From NCBI GenBank assembly GCA_030522415.1, contig CM060106.1:61249512-61313511 (forward strand): 64,000 nucleotides of DNA, given 5' to 3'. Shown in pieces: positions 10,009 to 20,910 of the stretch; the stretch's first letter is position 1, and the number at the start of each line of letters is the position of its first letter. A model generated the notes under the pieces. That model was not told where the DNA came from. It saw only the letters and a program-made list of their open reading frames with translations, and made no database searches. Source of the stretch: Channallabes apus (lineage: Eukaryota; Chordata; Actinopteri; Siluriformes; Clariidae). The position numbers were made by a program, and so were the translations under genes.

Positions 10009-12246
10009 TTAGTCCTGTGTGGAGGTGTGATTGAGAGACCTTATCGCCTGCGGGAAGAAGCTCCTCCTCAGTCTCTCTGTGTTGGCCTTTAGGGAGCGGA
10101 ATCTCTTCCCAGACCGCAACAAAGAGAACAGTCCATTACTTGGGTGACTGAGGTCCTTCATGATCTTCCTGGCCTTAGTCCAGCACCGCTTGCTGTAGAT
10201 GGAGTGCAGGTCAGGGAGCTCAGTGCGGATGATGCGTTCGGCTGATCGCACCACCCTCTGTAGAGCTCGTCTGTCCTGCATGGTGCTGTTCCCGAACCAG
10301 GTCGTGATGTTTCCCATCAGGATGCTCTCTATGGTGCAGGAGTAGAAGTTCCTGAGCACCTTGGAGGGCAGTCTAAAGTCTCTCAAGCGTCTGAGGTGGT
10401 AGAGACGCTGCCGGGCTTTTTTCACCATGGTGTTGATGTGACAGGACCATGATAGGTCCTGCGTGATGTGAACACCGAGGTATCTGAAGCTGTCCACTCT
10501 CTCCACTGGGCTCCTGTTGATGACGGGGGTCTGGTAGTTCCTCTCCTGCTTTGTACTAAAGTCCACTATCAGCTCCTTTGTCTTACTGACGTTCAGGAGG
10601 AGATTGTTCCTCTGGCACCAGTTCTCCAGATTTCCAATCTCCTCTAGGTAGTCCGACTCATCATTGTTGGTGATCAGTCCGACCACGACGGTGTCGTCAG
10701 CAAACTTGATGATGGAGGTGGAGTTGGTAGTGGCCACACAGTCGTGGGTGTACAAAGAGTACAGCAGGGGGCTCAGAACACAACCCTGGGGGGCTCCAGT
10801 GCTGAGAGTGAGTGTGGCTGAGACATGTCCGCCCATCCTTACTGCCTGTGGTCTGCCAGTCAGAAAATTGGAGATCCACTGACATATAAATGAGCTCAGT
10901 CCCAGGTGCTCCAGCTTGGTGGTGAGTGTGGAAGGAATTATTGTGTTAAAAGCAGAGCTGTAGTCGATGAAGAGCATTTTAACATAATTCCCTTTCCTAG
11001 TGTCCAGGTGAGTGAGTGATGTGTGGAGGAGATGAGAGATTGCATCGTCTGTGGAGCGGTTCTGACGGTATGCAAACTGTAGTGGGTCCAGTGTGTCGGG
11101 TAGTGAAGAAATGATGAAGTCTCTGATAAGGCATTCAAAGCACTTCATCACTACTGAGGTGAGAGCTACAGGGCGATAGTCATTGAGAGAAGCAGGATGT
11201 GGTTTCTTTGGAACAGGAACAATAATGGACTCTTTGAAGCATGTGGGGATCACCGACTGAGATAAAGAGATGTTGAATATCTCAGTGAACACAGGTGCTA
11301 GCTGGTCTGCGCAGGCTCTGAGAATACGACCTGAGATGCCGTCTGGTCCTGCTGCTTTCCTGGTGTTCACTCTCTTGAAGGCTCTCCTCACGTCGTGCTC
11401 GGAGATGATGAGCGCGTTCCCGGTGCTGACTGTGTCTTCCTGTCTGCAGCCGTTAGCGCCGCTAGCATTAGCGCCGTTAGCATTAGCGCCGTTAGCATTA
11501 GCATTGCTAGCGTCTTTAGCTGCAGCCTCGAAGCGAGCGTAAAATGTGTTCAGCTCGTCTGCCAGAGTCGCGTCCGCGTTCGTCATACCGGATGTTGGTG
11601 CTTTATAGTCCGTTATTGTTCTCAGTCCCTGCCACAGGCTCCTAGAGTCACTCTGTTGAAGCTGTGACTCTAGTTTTCTCCCGTAGCGCTGCTTCGCCTC
11701 TTTCACCGCCTTCCGGACGTTATATGACGCAGCCTTGTACGGTTCCATGTCCCCCGACGCAAGTCCCGTGTTGTAGGCAGCTGTGCGAGATCTCAGAGCG
11801 TCGCGGATGGTTTTATCCACCCACGGCTTCTGGTTGGGAAACGTTCTGATAGTCTTTTTCTCTACCGTATCGTCTGTCAGCTTTTCAATAAATCCCACAA
11901 CCGCTTCCGTAAACACGCTGACGTCATCATCGGAGCTGTTTCTAAACATGTCCCAGTCTGCGTCATCGAGTGCGTCCTGTAACGCGGCCACCGATTGGTC
12001 CGTCCAGCGCGCGACCTCCCTCAGGACCGGAACTTCCTGTTTCAGCCTTTGTTTATATTTTGGCATGAGGAAAATGGCGGCATGGTCGGATTTACCAAAC
12101 GCTGGACGAGATTGTGCCTTGTAACCGTCTTTGACCGTGGTATAACAATGGTCCAGTGTCCTTTCGCCCCTGGTGGGGCAGGTGATGTGCTGATAAAAGT
12201 TCGGCGCTGCGCGTTTGAGGTTGGCACTATTAAAATCCCCCGCCAC
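10009..12246 (-). CDS. LINE ORF2 remnant: end of endonuclease plus intact reverse transcriptase
   Basis: An open frame of 745 codons from an internal GTG (AGDFNSANL). The first part keeps the last endonuclease blocks (GDFN, then SDHAAIF). A variable linker carries an Asn-Ala-Asn-Gly repeat (11455-11520). The reverse transcriptase shows KAAGPDGI, YRPVALT, LDPLQFAYR, the catalytic FIDYSSAFN block, [11 protein letters not shown] and FADDTVV. The thumb and C-terminal region ends SFFPQAIRSLN. The enzyme would copy its own RNA at a nicked target. The upstream deletion means the natural N-terminus is absent, so the start is an artefact of the deletion. The match is to fish L2/CR1 (Rex/Maui-like) elements, and the clade is inferred from motifs. 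Confidence 0.85.
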   Translation of the reverse strand: MAGDFNSANLKRAAPNFYQHITCPTRGERTLDHCYTTVKDGYKAQSRPAFGKSDHAAIFLMPKYKQRLKQEVPVLREVARWTDQSVAALQDALDDADWDMFRNSSDDDVSVFTEAVVGFIEKLTDDTVEKKTIRTFPNQKPWVDKTIRDALRSRTAAYNTGLASGDMEPYKAASYNVRKAVKEAKQRYGRKLESQLQQSDSRSLWQGLRTITDYKAPTSGMTNADATLADELNTFYARFEAAAKDASNANANGANANGANASGANGCRQEDTVSTGNALIISEHDVRRAFKRVNTRKAAGPDGISGRILRACADQLAPVFTEIFNISLSQSVIPTCFKESIIVPVPKKPHPASLNDYRPVALTSVVMKCFECLIRDFIISSLPDTLDPLQFAYRQNRSTDDAISHLLHTSLTHLDTRKGNYVKMLFIDYSSAFNTIIPSTLTTKLEHLGLSSFICQWISNFLTGRPQAVRMGGHVSATLTLSTGAPQGCVLSPLLYSLYTHDCVATTNSTSIIKFADDTVVVGLITNNDESDYLEEIGNLENWCQRNNLLLNVSKTKELIVDFSTKQERNYQTPVINRSPVERVDSFRYLGVHITQDLSWSCHINTMVKKARQRLYHLRRLRDFRLPSKVLRNFYSCTIESILMGNITTWFGNSTMQDRRALQRVVRSAERIIRTELPDLHSIYSKRCWTKARKIMKDLSHPSNGLFSLLRSGKRFRSLKANTERLRRSFFPQAIRSLNHTSTQD
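11455..11520 (-). repeat. Minisatellite inside LINE ORF2
   Basis: A tandem repeat of about 9/18 bases (GCTAACGGC / GCTAATGGCGCTAAC type) encodes the Asn-Ala-Asn-Gly-Ala stretch between endonuclease and reverse transcriptase. It is in frame and probably variable in copy number among LINE copies. Confidence 0.7.
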
Positions 12247-12639
12247 AATGAGCGCAGCGTCCCGGTGTTGTGTCTGGTGCTGTGTTGGACGTTGGCGAGC
12301 AGGATGCTAGGCAGAGGTGTGCGGTGCGCACGGGCTCGGAGCCGGTTCCTCACGCCAGCTCGTTTCCCTCGGGTCCGTCGCTTCGCGTCGCGTCCATTGT
12401 TCTCCCTCAGGATCTCACTCGGCCAGCTCGGATCCGGAGTTAAAACCGTCGAATTGTGAGTACATTGTATACCAATAGAAACAAGAGTGTCTCTATCATA
12501 CCTAATGTACTCAATGGTGGTGATTTTGCCGATTTTAAAACACTGAAAACTAACTTAAAAAACAAAAACAAAGAAAAGGTGGTCGGAGCAGTCGTGACGG
12601 CAGCCGACCTCACCGGCGCCATCTTGATTAACTGACGTT

Positions 12640-13615
12640 GTGGAACTTTACTTGTTATAGTTCATATATATTTAGATATTTGAATGTTCAGTACACTCAT
12701 CGTCATACCCTTTGGCTTATCACACACACTGGACAGATCACTCGATCACCCGAATCATCTGGTCTCTTCTTAGCCATTAACTGTCCATTTTGGACGAGGC
12801 TGTGACCACGAAAGCCTCAGCTGCCTTTGATGTGATCTACTGCTCGGGTAGTACTTTCACCTGGATGTTTACTGTGTTGTGTGCGCTCCATGTGCGGAGA
12901 TGGTTTTCTGCTCACAACAATTGTAAAAAGTGATTATATACATCAGCAACAATAGGAGCTTGTTTTTTAGTAGGGACATGTCTTGTTTACACTTCTATCT
13001 GATGTGAAGATTTCTTACACTGTCTAACTGATGCATTAGTTAAATTTATGAAAATATTGCCAGTTTGAGAAATGGAAGATGGATAAGGAGTTGGTATGTG
13101 CTGGTGGACATCCAGGATAAATTAGCATGTGACTGATGTTATCTCTAGCCTTCACCGTAAGGACACAGCAAAAATGGAAACGTGATGGCATCGGCATAAA
13201 TATAGATTTATATTTTTATAGGTTTTAAAGATTTTTTTTAAACATTTAAAGATTTTGGGGGATGTATTGATTTATAATTTTTTTCCTAGTGAGAAAGCTG
13301 GAGGCACCGGATTATCTCTTAGTGCACATGGGGACATCTTCAGCAGCAGTCAGTCGTCTCCATGTCAAGAGAACTGCAACCACTTAAATCACTATTTTGG
13401 TGGATCAGGCTGTTCCATCAGGCAGAAGTGGTCAGGACACCGATATCTCAGGATTAGCATTTGCAGCTTTGTCTCATGGAGCCCTCATGACTGTGTTTCC
13501 TTCTGGATCTCTATTTCAGTCATGCTGTCATAGCCAATTCGCCAGTTTTCTCAATTCCCCAAAACTCAAAGCCCATGAATCCATCAAACTCTGTAGAGAC
13601 AGAAACATCATCCTG
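12640..13615. other. No gene recognised
   Basis: Non-coding AT-rich sequence. The open frames at 13255-13708 lack recognisable domains. Confidence 0.5.
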
Positions 13616-13617
13616 TA

Positions 13618-14235
13618 TTTACACCAACCAGTCATAACATTAAACCCACTCACAGGAGAAGAAAATAACACAGGTTATATCATTACAGTGGCTCCTGTCA
13701 AGTGGTGAGATATACAGGATTAGGCAGCAAGTAAGCACTCAGTTCTCAAAGGTGATGTGTTGGAAGCAGGAAAATGGAAAAGTGTAAGCATTTGAGCAAC
13801 TTTAAAACTTTGACAAGGGCCACATTGTGATGGCGTCTCCAAAACTTCAGGGATTGTAAGGTGCTTCTGGTATTCAGTGTTTAATATCTACCAAAAGTGA
13901 TCCAAATAAGGAGCTACTGTAGCACAAACTGCTGAAAACATCAATGCTGACTCACAGTTTGTTGTGTATGGAGCTGCGTAGCTGCAGACCAGTCAGGTTG
14001 ACATGTGCCTTTCACCAAAAGCTCCTACAATGGGCTCCATATGAGCATCAGGACTGGACCATGGTGCAATGGAAGGAGGTGGGCTGGTCTGATGAATCAT
14101 GCTTTAGAATCACGTTTTTATTGTTTTTGATCAGATCCCACTCCCCTCGAGCATCTTAGGGATGTGCTGGACTAACAAGTCCCACCTCAAAACTTAAAGT
14201 AACTGCTGCTCATGTCTTGGTGTCAGAAATATGTA
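13618..14235 (+). pseudogene. Degenerate Tc1-like transposon relic
   Basis: The left end contains ccagtcataacattaaaccc, like a Tc1-family inverted repeat I know from fish. The interior keeps recognisable transposase pieces: gactggaccatggtgcaatg, then GWSDES in frame at 14080-14100, and near the end cttagggatgtgctggac and ctgctcatgtcttggtgtcag. There are many stops and large internal losses, so it is inactive. Confidence 0.55.
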
Positions 14236-14289
14236 GTTATAGAAATAAAAAACATAGATGGTAAAGATGAAGTTTTGTCTTAAAACTTT

Positions 14290-14365
14290 GATTGTGTAAA
14301 GCTGCTTTATGACAATAACAGTTGTTAAAAGTGCTATACAAATAAAATTGAATTGAATTGAACTT
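14290..14365 (+). mobile_element. LINE/SINE 3'-tail fragment
   Basis: gtaaagctgctttatgacaa, aagtgctatacaaataaaat and ATTGAATTGAAC: the same tail family as 5498-5590 (inverted) and 50899-50969. Confidence 0.6.
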
Positions 14366-14537
14366 ATACCACTTCAGCGCTGTTAATTCAGCCAAAGTGA
14401 AAATATTAATTAATCCCAGTAAAAATATTCAGTTTAGCTTTTCTAATTATCATAACTGTTCATAACATAGCTTCTACTCAACTTTTAGATTTTACTTATG
14501 GTGCAAGTTCAGGCAGAGATCTAAATACTGCGAGGGT

Positions 14538-15854
14538 CAGTGGTGTCAAAAGTATTCACATTCATTACTTGAGTAGAAGTATAGATACTAGGGTTTAAAA
14601 AAACTTCATTAGAAGTTGAAGTATCAACCCAAGCTTTTAACTCAAGTAAAAGTGTAAAAGTACTGGTTTCAAAACTACTTAAAGTATAAAAGCAAAAGTA
14701 ACGTGAGGGGGAAAAAAAAGCATTAAGGATAAAAGCTTAGGCTGTGCCACGGGCCTGTATACTGCACCAACTCCTTATTAAAAAAAAAAAAAAAAAAGTG
14801 TTTTTTTGGTTGTATTTTTTAATGGCCATAGTGATTTGGGATTCTGTATATGGCAATTGAAAAAGAATGCATTTTAGTACAATGCAAACACATTAAATGT
14901 ATGAAGTAGTACCATATATGTGTACTACTGAGCATTAACATGTTTCATGGAGAAGAAAATATGATAACTAGTTGCCTATAAGTATTTTAATGGTGCAAAA
15001 AGTCAAACTTCAGAGGCGTGTCATCAGTAACCTTTATTGGAATGTAAATGTACATCAAAGCTTAGCTGCAGGAATCTGTGAGGGCAACATACAAGAAAAT
15101 TAGTGACCCAGGGCAGGCTTAGTAACAATTACCCTTGTATGGGTGTCTACAATAAACATTAGTGCTGTCAGAATTCCTGTTACCTTCCTGGTGCTGGTTG
15201 TGACATTTCGCTCGAATCTTGAGTCTCTATCACAGACATCTTCGTCTACTTATCACAACCTTATCAACCGAAAATGCTAATTTATTCAAACGTCCTTGCT
15301 GCAGTGTGTGATGTAACGTCATGTGCAGGTGCGATGGATCGCGTACCAACCAACAGGGTGTCGGAATGGTATGTTTATACTTCTCATCTGTAACGTCCTT
15401 CGTAAGAAAATAAACATCACATAGACAAACGGAGTTGTTAGCGAATGTGTCGTTTACTTTTTTGTTCTCTCATGCGCATGCCCAGTGACAGATTACACAC
15501 GCTTAGTTACCTCGTCCCGCTCGACGTGCTTACGTCAGTCAAGATGCTGAACAGAAAACTTGGAACAGAGAACTTGGAATCATCCAACCACAATCAAATT
15601 CGATCCATCCGGATGGCGCGATTTATCCGGATGTTTTTTTTGTTTGTTTTTTGAATGAAAAGCTAAAATAAAATAGAGTAACGAGGCTATTTTTAAAATG
15701 TAAGGAGTAGAAAGTACAGATAATTGCGTGAAAATGTAAGGAGTAGAAGTAAAAAGTCAGCTGAAAAATAATTACTCCAGTAAAGTATAGATACCCAAAA
15801 TTTCTACTTAAGTAAAGTAACGAAGTATTTGTACTTCGCTACTTGACACCTCTG
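14538..15854 (+). mobile_element. Non-autonomous hAT-like DNA transposon, copy 1
   Basis: 1317 bp flanked by perfect 8-bp duplications, GCGAGGGT at 14530-14537 and 15855-15862. Ends are imperfect inverted repeats: CAGTGGTGTCAAAAGTATTC on the left and, on the reverse strand of the right end, CAGAGGTGTCAAGTAGCGAA. Eight-base duplications with CAGNGGTG termini indicate the hAT superfamily. The interior has no transposase frame of meaningful length. A related inverted copy lies at 48178-49332. Confidence 0.85.
14776..14797. repeat. Poly(A) tract inside hAT copy 1
   Basis: A near-uninterrupted A run within the element; the 48.2-kb copy has an AT dinucleotide and T-rich stretch in its interior instead. 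Confidence 0.7.
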
Positions 15855-15864
15855 GCGAGGGTTC

Positions 15865-16964
15865 ATTACATTCTGTCCAGACAGTTTTGTGACACAATCT
15901 TGTTGGACAGACAGAGACTGAGACTGGTTTCTGGTCCTCCAATGTATGAGATGTAAAGATAGAGAAAGAAAACGCTGAAAGAGCGTTCTGATTTAGAAAT
16001 TTATATTAATGAAGGCTACTAACAATTACTAGATTTTCAGACCAAAGCTTTTCCTCAGACCCAGACAGAGTGACAGCGGAGAAGAGAAACTCAGGAAAGT
16101 GATCTTTTCTTTTAGACTTGTTGGGAGAAGACTCCACTAAACTCCATGATTTCCACCGAACAATGTTTGTGCAGAAATACACAGTGTAATGTTTGTCTGG
16201 GTTATCTGTAGGATAATCATGTTTGTGTTAATGATTTTCATCAGCTTTGAAGGAACATCTATGAACTTTAAGTTAAAAAAAACAACAATTTCTTCATGAA
16301 CTAATAATATTATACATTTTAGCTGAGCAAAATAACAGTGTGAGTTGTTTTAATAAAGGCAGTGAACATGAAGAAATACTGCTTGCATGAGACCTGCTTT
16401 CCTTCAGAGCTGTTGCTCCAGTCCGGGGCTGTAATGCACATCATCTTTAATTCGAGTCCAAAAGCTTATTTCACACTTTTAACTGACTGTTTTCCAAACT
16501 ATAATCCAGTTATATTGAATCTGTAAAGCACTTAAACTCTTAATACCTCCCCCATCACACACACACACACACACACACACTTGACGCACATCACCAGTTG
16601 TGATGGCTGTAACAGTGTCATCTGCCGGGGCTGGTGGCTCAGCGTATGAAAGATAATCAGCACTATTCAGTGTTCATTCTTCTAAAAGGGGAGAACCTGC
16701 AATCTGTGCCGTTGCCCCCGGGGTAGGATTAGGAGGGGGACTCAGTGAAGGCCCCGGTCAAACCGCCGTGTCCGGCCCCAGTGGGACCTTAAATCCCGTT
16801 ACACAACAGACTTTCATAGAGAGCGCACTTCAACCTGTCGCACTGCCATAGAGTCCCAAAGCCATGAATAATTTACACCATACGGAAACCATTGACTCGC
16901 AAAAGCGATGAACACAGAGCTCACTTAATTCCATTTTATTAACCGTGTGTGTGTGTGCATATGA

Positions 16965-17002
<38 letters not shown>

Positions 17003-17350
17003 TAAACAGAGAGTGAGACATAAGCAGCTGCAACAACAACAAAAAATATTATTGATGAGAAAAATTTCTGTCTTTCTTTTTTTATTATGTTTTGTATTTA
17101 TATTTATTTTCTTTACTCTATATTTCTTACTCTTTCTCTCTGCCACCTTCATTTACTCTTTTACTTTGTCCAAATTTCTCTTTCTCTTTTTCCTTATTTG
17201 TTTCTTTGTTTCTCTTTATTTCTTCATGTTTTCTCTAATGTTTCATTTCCAATTTGTCCTGAATTTGTTCCCCTCTTCTCCGCACCTCAAGCTAAATATC
17301 AATGAATAATTCAGAGCAAAACTCTAACTTAAAAAAAATAATAATTTTAG
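15865..17350. other. No gene recognised
   Basis: A CA microsatellite at about 16557-16580 and a GA run at about 16968-16998. The complex block 16610-16810 (gccggggctggtggctcagc, then GC-rich sequence) could be an old regulatory element. Pyrimidine-rich sequence at 17065-17280 produces spurious Phe/Leu-rich frames. Confidence 0.5.
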
Positions 17351-17374
17351 GTTATAATGCTTTATACAGTAGCC

Positions 17375-18210
17375 CTAAAAGTATTTAAACACTTAAAATA
17401 AAAGATGTATCGGTTGTAAATAGGCAAAAAAAAAACTTTCACTTCAATAGAAATATTAAACCATGGTATTTGTTTTAAACACAGATACCACAAAGACACA
17501 TTTTAAGCTTCAGATTTCCAAAAACTATATTATAGATAAAAAAAAATAAGATATTATATATGTACTTGATCAGCTACATAAATAAATAATTAAATAAAAA
17601 AAATAAGGAACTATCCCTTCCTCCACATTAGGCTGTGTTTAAAACAAATGACATCAAATAAAATAACAGACAAACAAAATAATTGTGAGTAAAATAAAAG
17701 TTTAATAAAAAACTGTCACACTGTTTAAGATTTCATTTGACAACCTTTAGCCTTGATCACGGTTCCAATGTGGAGGCCGATTCACATTTCTCTCTCTCAC
17801 ACTCCTGGAGTCCTGGATCATAACCGTGCCATCAGTGAAGAAGAGAAACTCCACAGATGTGATAACCTGCTGATTCAGTACATTCAGGTCGTCAGCTGAC
17901 TTCATTTTATTGCCCCATAACGTTACTGAGTCTCGACCTGATCACCTGATCAACACCAGATCATAACACTGTCTCCAGAGGACGTGTCCAGAGGACACTA
18001 TACATGATGGAGCATCGCTTCATGTCCTTCACTACTTACCCTGACACGCCCATCACTCTGGAATCACATGACATATTTCCACATCACTCCACAGTTCAGT
18101 CTTTATTCTCACTAGCAAACTGAAGCCTTTTTTTGTGATGAGTCTCAATAACAAGTGGTTTTCTTATGGACACACAGCTGTTTAGTCCCGATCCTGTGAG
18201 TTCTCATCAC

Positions 18211-18273
<63 letters not shown>

Positions 18274-18480
18274 AAATGTTCTTACTTTCACTATTAAACA
18301 TAGCTCTGGCTTTTTCCATGTTTTTAGCATGTTTATGTAATCTCTGATCATACTCATTCAAACTACATTTAATTTTAAGGATTCAGATTTATTCCATCTC
18401 ATTTGTTGTGTTTTTACTTGATCCAGGACAATAAATTGTCTCTTCTGAAACAGGGACTTTTTTTGGCCAGATGTTGTATA
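17375..18480 (-). mobile_element. Tc1-like DNA transposon relic
   Basis: Shares ordered blocks with 3055-4190: cagatcataacactg, caagtggttttcttatgg, acacagctgtttagtccc and ttactttcactattaaac. The right edge reads tttttttggccagatgttgt. A GT microsatellite (18214-18271) has expanded inside. The transposase is not readable over long stretches. Outer boundaries are approximate. Confidence 0.5.
18214..18271. repeat. GT microsatellite
   Basis: About 29 GT units expanded from a TGTGTG motif inside the Tc1-like relic; the 3.3-kb copy has only a short gtgtg at the same place. Confidence 0.95.
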
Positions 18481-18495
18481 ATAATAATAATAATA

Positions 18496-18850
18496 GGCGG
18501 CGCGGTGGTGTAGTGGTTAGCACTGTCGCCTTGCACCTCCAGGGTCTGGGTTCGATTCCCGTCTCTGTGTGCATGGAGTTTGCATGTTCTCCCTGTGCTT
18601 GGTGGGTTTCCTCCGGGTACTCCGGTTTCCTCCCACAGTCCAAAGATATGCAGGTTAGGCTAATTGGTGTTCCCACATTGCCCGTAGTGTGTGATTGGGT
18701 GTGTGAGTGTGTGTATGTGTGTGTGCCCTGCGATGGATTGGCACCCTGTCCAGGGTGTACCCTGCCTAGTGCCCGAAGTCTCCTGGGATAGGCTCCGCCC
18801 CCGTGACCCTGAACACAGGATTAAGCGGTATAGAAGATGAATGAATGAAT
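18496..18850 (+). mobile_element. tRNA-derived SINE, full length
   Basis: Begins ggcggcgcggtggtgtagtg with an A-box-like tagtggttagcac and a B-box gggttcgattcc (18550 region), so it has a polymerase III promoter. It continues through the usual fish body (catgttctccctgtgcttgg, ggataggctccgcccccgtg) and ends in an ATGA repeat (gatgaatgaatgaat). It lies between AAT/ATA-rich runs that may be its target duplication. Confidence 0.85.
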
Positions 18851-19069
18851 AATAATAATAAAATCTCGTGCTTGTGGTATTTTTCTTTAAAATAAATGTT
18901 AACTGATTTGATGTTTTTTTCTGATTCAGTCATAAATTTATAACTGTACTATTTGAGTGCTGATATTTACAATTTAAACTGATATTACTAAATATGTTAT
19001 ATTTCATTATAATAAAAAATATATTATATGAATGTATTCTAGTCATTATTTTATACCTAAACAGTAATA

Positions 19070-19109
19070 TATCTATATATATCTATATATCTATATATCT
19101 ATATATCTA

Positions 19110-19162
<53 letters not shown>
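19070..19162. repeat. AT/CT low-complexity run
   Basis: ATATCT repeats, a short CT run and a long AT run. Confidence 0.9.
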
Positions 19163-19164
<2 letters not shown>

Positions 19165-19249
19165 AGTAAAATATAAACATCTGTGAACGGTATTTGTGGT
19201 TTAGGCAACATTTACACAACTCAATAATCGTGTACTTCAGGCAAAAGTT

Positions 19250-19397
19250 CATTTCATTCAGTCATTCATTCATTTTCTATACCGCTTTATCCTGTATTTA
19301 GGGTCGCGGGGGACCTGGAGCCTGTACCAGGAGACTCAGGGCACGAGGCAGGGCACGAGGCAGGGTACACCCTGGACAGCGTGCCAATCTATCACAG

Positions 19398-19430
<33 letters not shown>

Positions 19431-19610
19431 GTCAATTTGGGAACACCTAACCTGCATGTCTTTGGACTGTGGGAGGAAACCAGAGTACCCGGAGGAAACC
19501 CACCAAGCACGGGGAGAACATGCAAACTCCATGCACACAGAGACGGGAATCGAGCCCAGACCCTGGAGGTGCAAGGCGACAGTGCTAACCACTACACCAC
19601 CGCACCGCCC
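19250..19610 (-). mobile_element. tRNA-derived SINE, full length, with target duplication
   Basis: The reverse-strand copy of the 18496 SINE, from its ATGA-type tail (cattcattcattcattttct) to its tRNA-like head (accaccgcaccgcc). It is flanked by perfect 11-bp duplications AGGCAAAAGTT at 19239-19249 and 19611-19621. A CA microsatellite (19401-19428) has expanded inside. Confidence 0.9.
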
Positions 19611-20092
19611 AGGCAAAAGTTAAATTTACAAAATATAAAAAAGGTCAAATGAAACCTACACATCATTGTCAACCTACACAATTTCATCATTAACAATGGA
19701 TAAAAATAAAACCTACAGAATTTACATCACATAAAACAAATTCTCCATCACTTAAATTTTATAAAAACTGAACCATTTACAGTGAATAAGGTAAACCTCC
19801 ATTTAAATCATATCAAAGTAAACCTGCAATCATTTGTATCATTTACATACAAATGGAACCTCTACCATTTACAGTGGATATAAATACAGTCCTCCATCTG
19901 GGATCAGCCAGAAAAGATGGACTACAGCTCTGCTGCACCATCACATGCATCGTCAAATGGTTTGTGCATTTAAGTTCGAGGTTTGTGTTTGTGTTTGTCC
20001 TGCTTCTGTTTAGTTTACAGAAGTAATCAATGAGTAGTTTGAACCAGTGGAGTGGCAGAGCTAGGGTAGAGTTCAATGGAGCAGCCTCTGAC

Positions 20093-20250
20093 ATGGAGCT
20101 TCAGGTTGAGACTGACAAAATGACCTGTGCCACTGAGCTCCAAGTTAAGGTCAATGAGATGGCCTCCAATGCTGAGCTCCAGTTTGAGGTCAATAGGGTG
20201 GCTCCCCAACTTAGTGCTCCCAGTCAAGGTCACTGTTGTGACCTATGGAG
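20093..20250 (+). repeat. Degenerate 39-bp tandem repeat, coding-like
   Basis: Four units of about 39 bases start near gagcttcaggttgag, gagctccaagttaag, gagctccagtttgag and agtgctcccagtcaa. In the frame open at 20030-20311 they give 13-residue repeats beginning ELQVE/ELQVK/ELQFE. No family is recognised. It may be a decayed protein repeat or a minisatellite that happens to be open. Confidence 0.5.
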
Positions 20251-20910
20251 TCTACCTTCCAGTGGAGGACGACATGACAATGTCTTCAGCCAACTGTATG
20301 TCTACCCCTGAAAGCGTTGCCCAGCCACTCTGCTCTCTCGTGATCATTGCTCTGCAACTCCTCCTTCCTGAGGACATAGCTCTGTCTCTCAACATGTCCC
20401 ATGTAACACCTTGCTTACTGGCCCCTGGCTTTACAGAGGACTGGCGACCCACTTTCAGGTGACCACTTCCGGGCTTTCACTGGCACATCAAGAGGCTTAA
20501 AGGTCCTGAACTAAAGCTCTCATTAGCCACAGTGAGCCACACGGACCATCACATACTCTTAATGACGTCACTTTTTTTTGGTGTTCGGTCTCTGACAAGT
20601 TATTTATTTAAGCTCTCATTTATGGGGTTATGCTGGTCATCCTTCTGCTAGTTGAAGGTCATTGTCTAGTCCTTGTTTCAGTTCCTTATCACAGGTAAGA
20701 AATTCCTGAGAGCAAAATAATTATTTTGTTAATGTTCAAAATAATACGTTTGGTAAAGTCGCTTTAAAACTTTCTTAACACGTTAAACTCTTCTTTAAAA
20801 TTTTTTCTTAAGATTTGTGAAAAAAAACATTCAATATTTGATTACATTTAAAAAATGATGTAATATAAAATAAGTATGTAAAGTGTTACAGTATTTATTT
20901 AATTAAAATT

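Larger units (their letters stand above)
9622..12625 (-). mobile_element. L2/CR1-like LINE, 5' end present, endonuclease deleted
   Basis: A 3.0-kb element. On the minus strand it begins AAGATGGCGCC (12625), the same 5' end as the copy at 62604. It ends in a 3' UTR and ATTTGAA-type tail at 9624-9650. Relative to the 62604 copy, 403 bases (62944-63346 there) are missing. This fuses gctcgccaacgtcca to acacagcaccagacac near 12286 and removes most of the AP endonuclease with a frameshift. The reverse transcriptase frame is intact. It is probably unable to make a full protein and is movable only in trans. Confidence 0.85.

Noticed and set aside
10664..12459. Plus-strand frames across the first LINE
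   Set aside because: They are reverse-strand shadows of the LINE reverse transcriptase and endonuclease.
17065..17309. Hydrophobic Phe/Leu-rich small membrane protein
   Set aside because: Comes from a pyrimidine-rich TTTCTTT stretch, open in two frames, with no other gene features.
18550..18562. A functional tRNA gene at the GGTTCGATTCC motif
   Set aside because: It is the B-box of a SINE head; cloverleaf stems are not intact and the SINE body follows.
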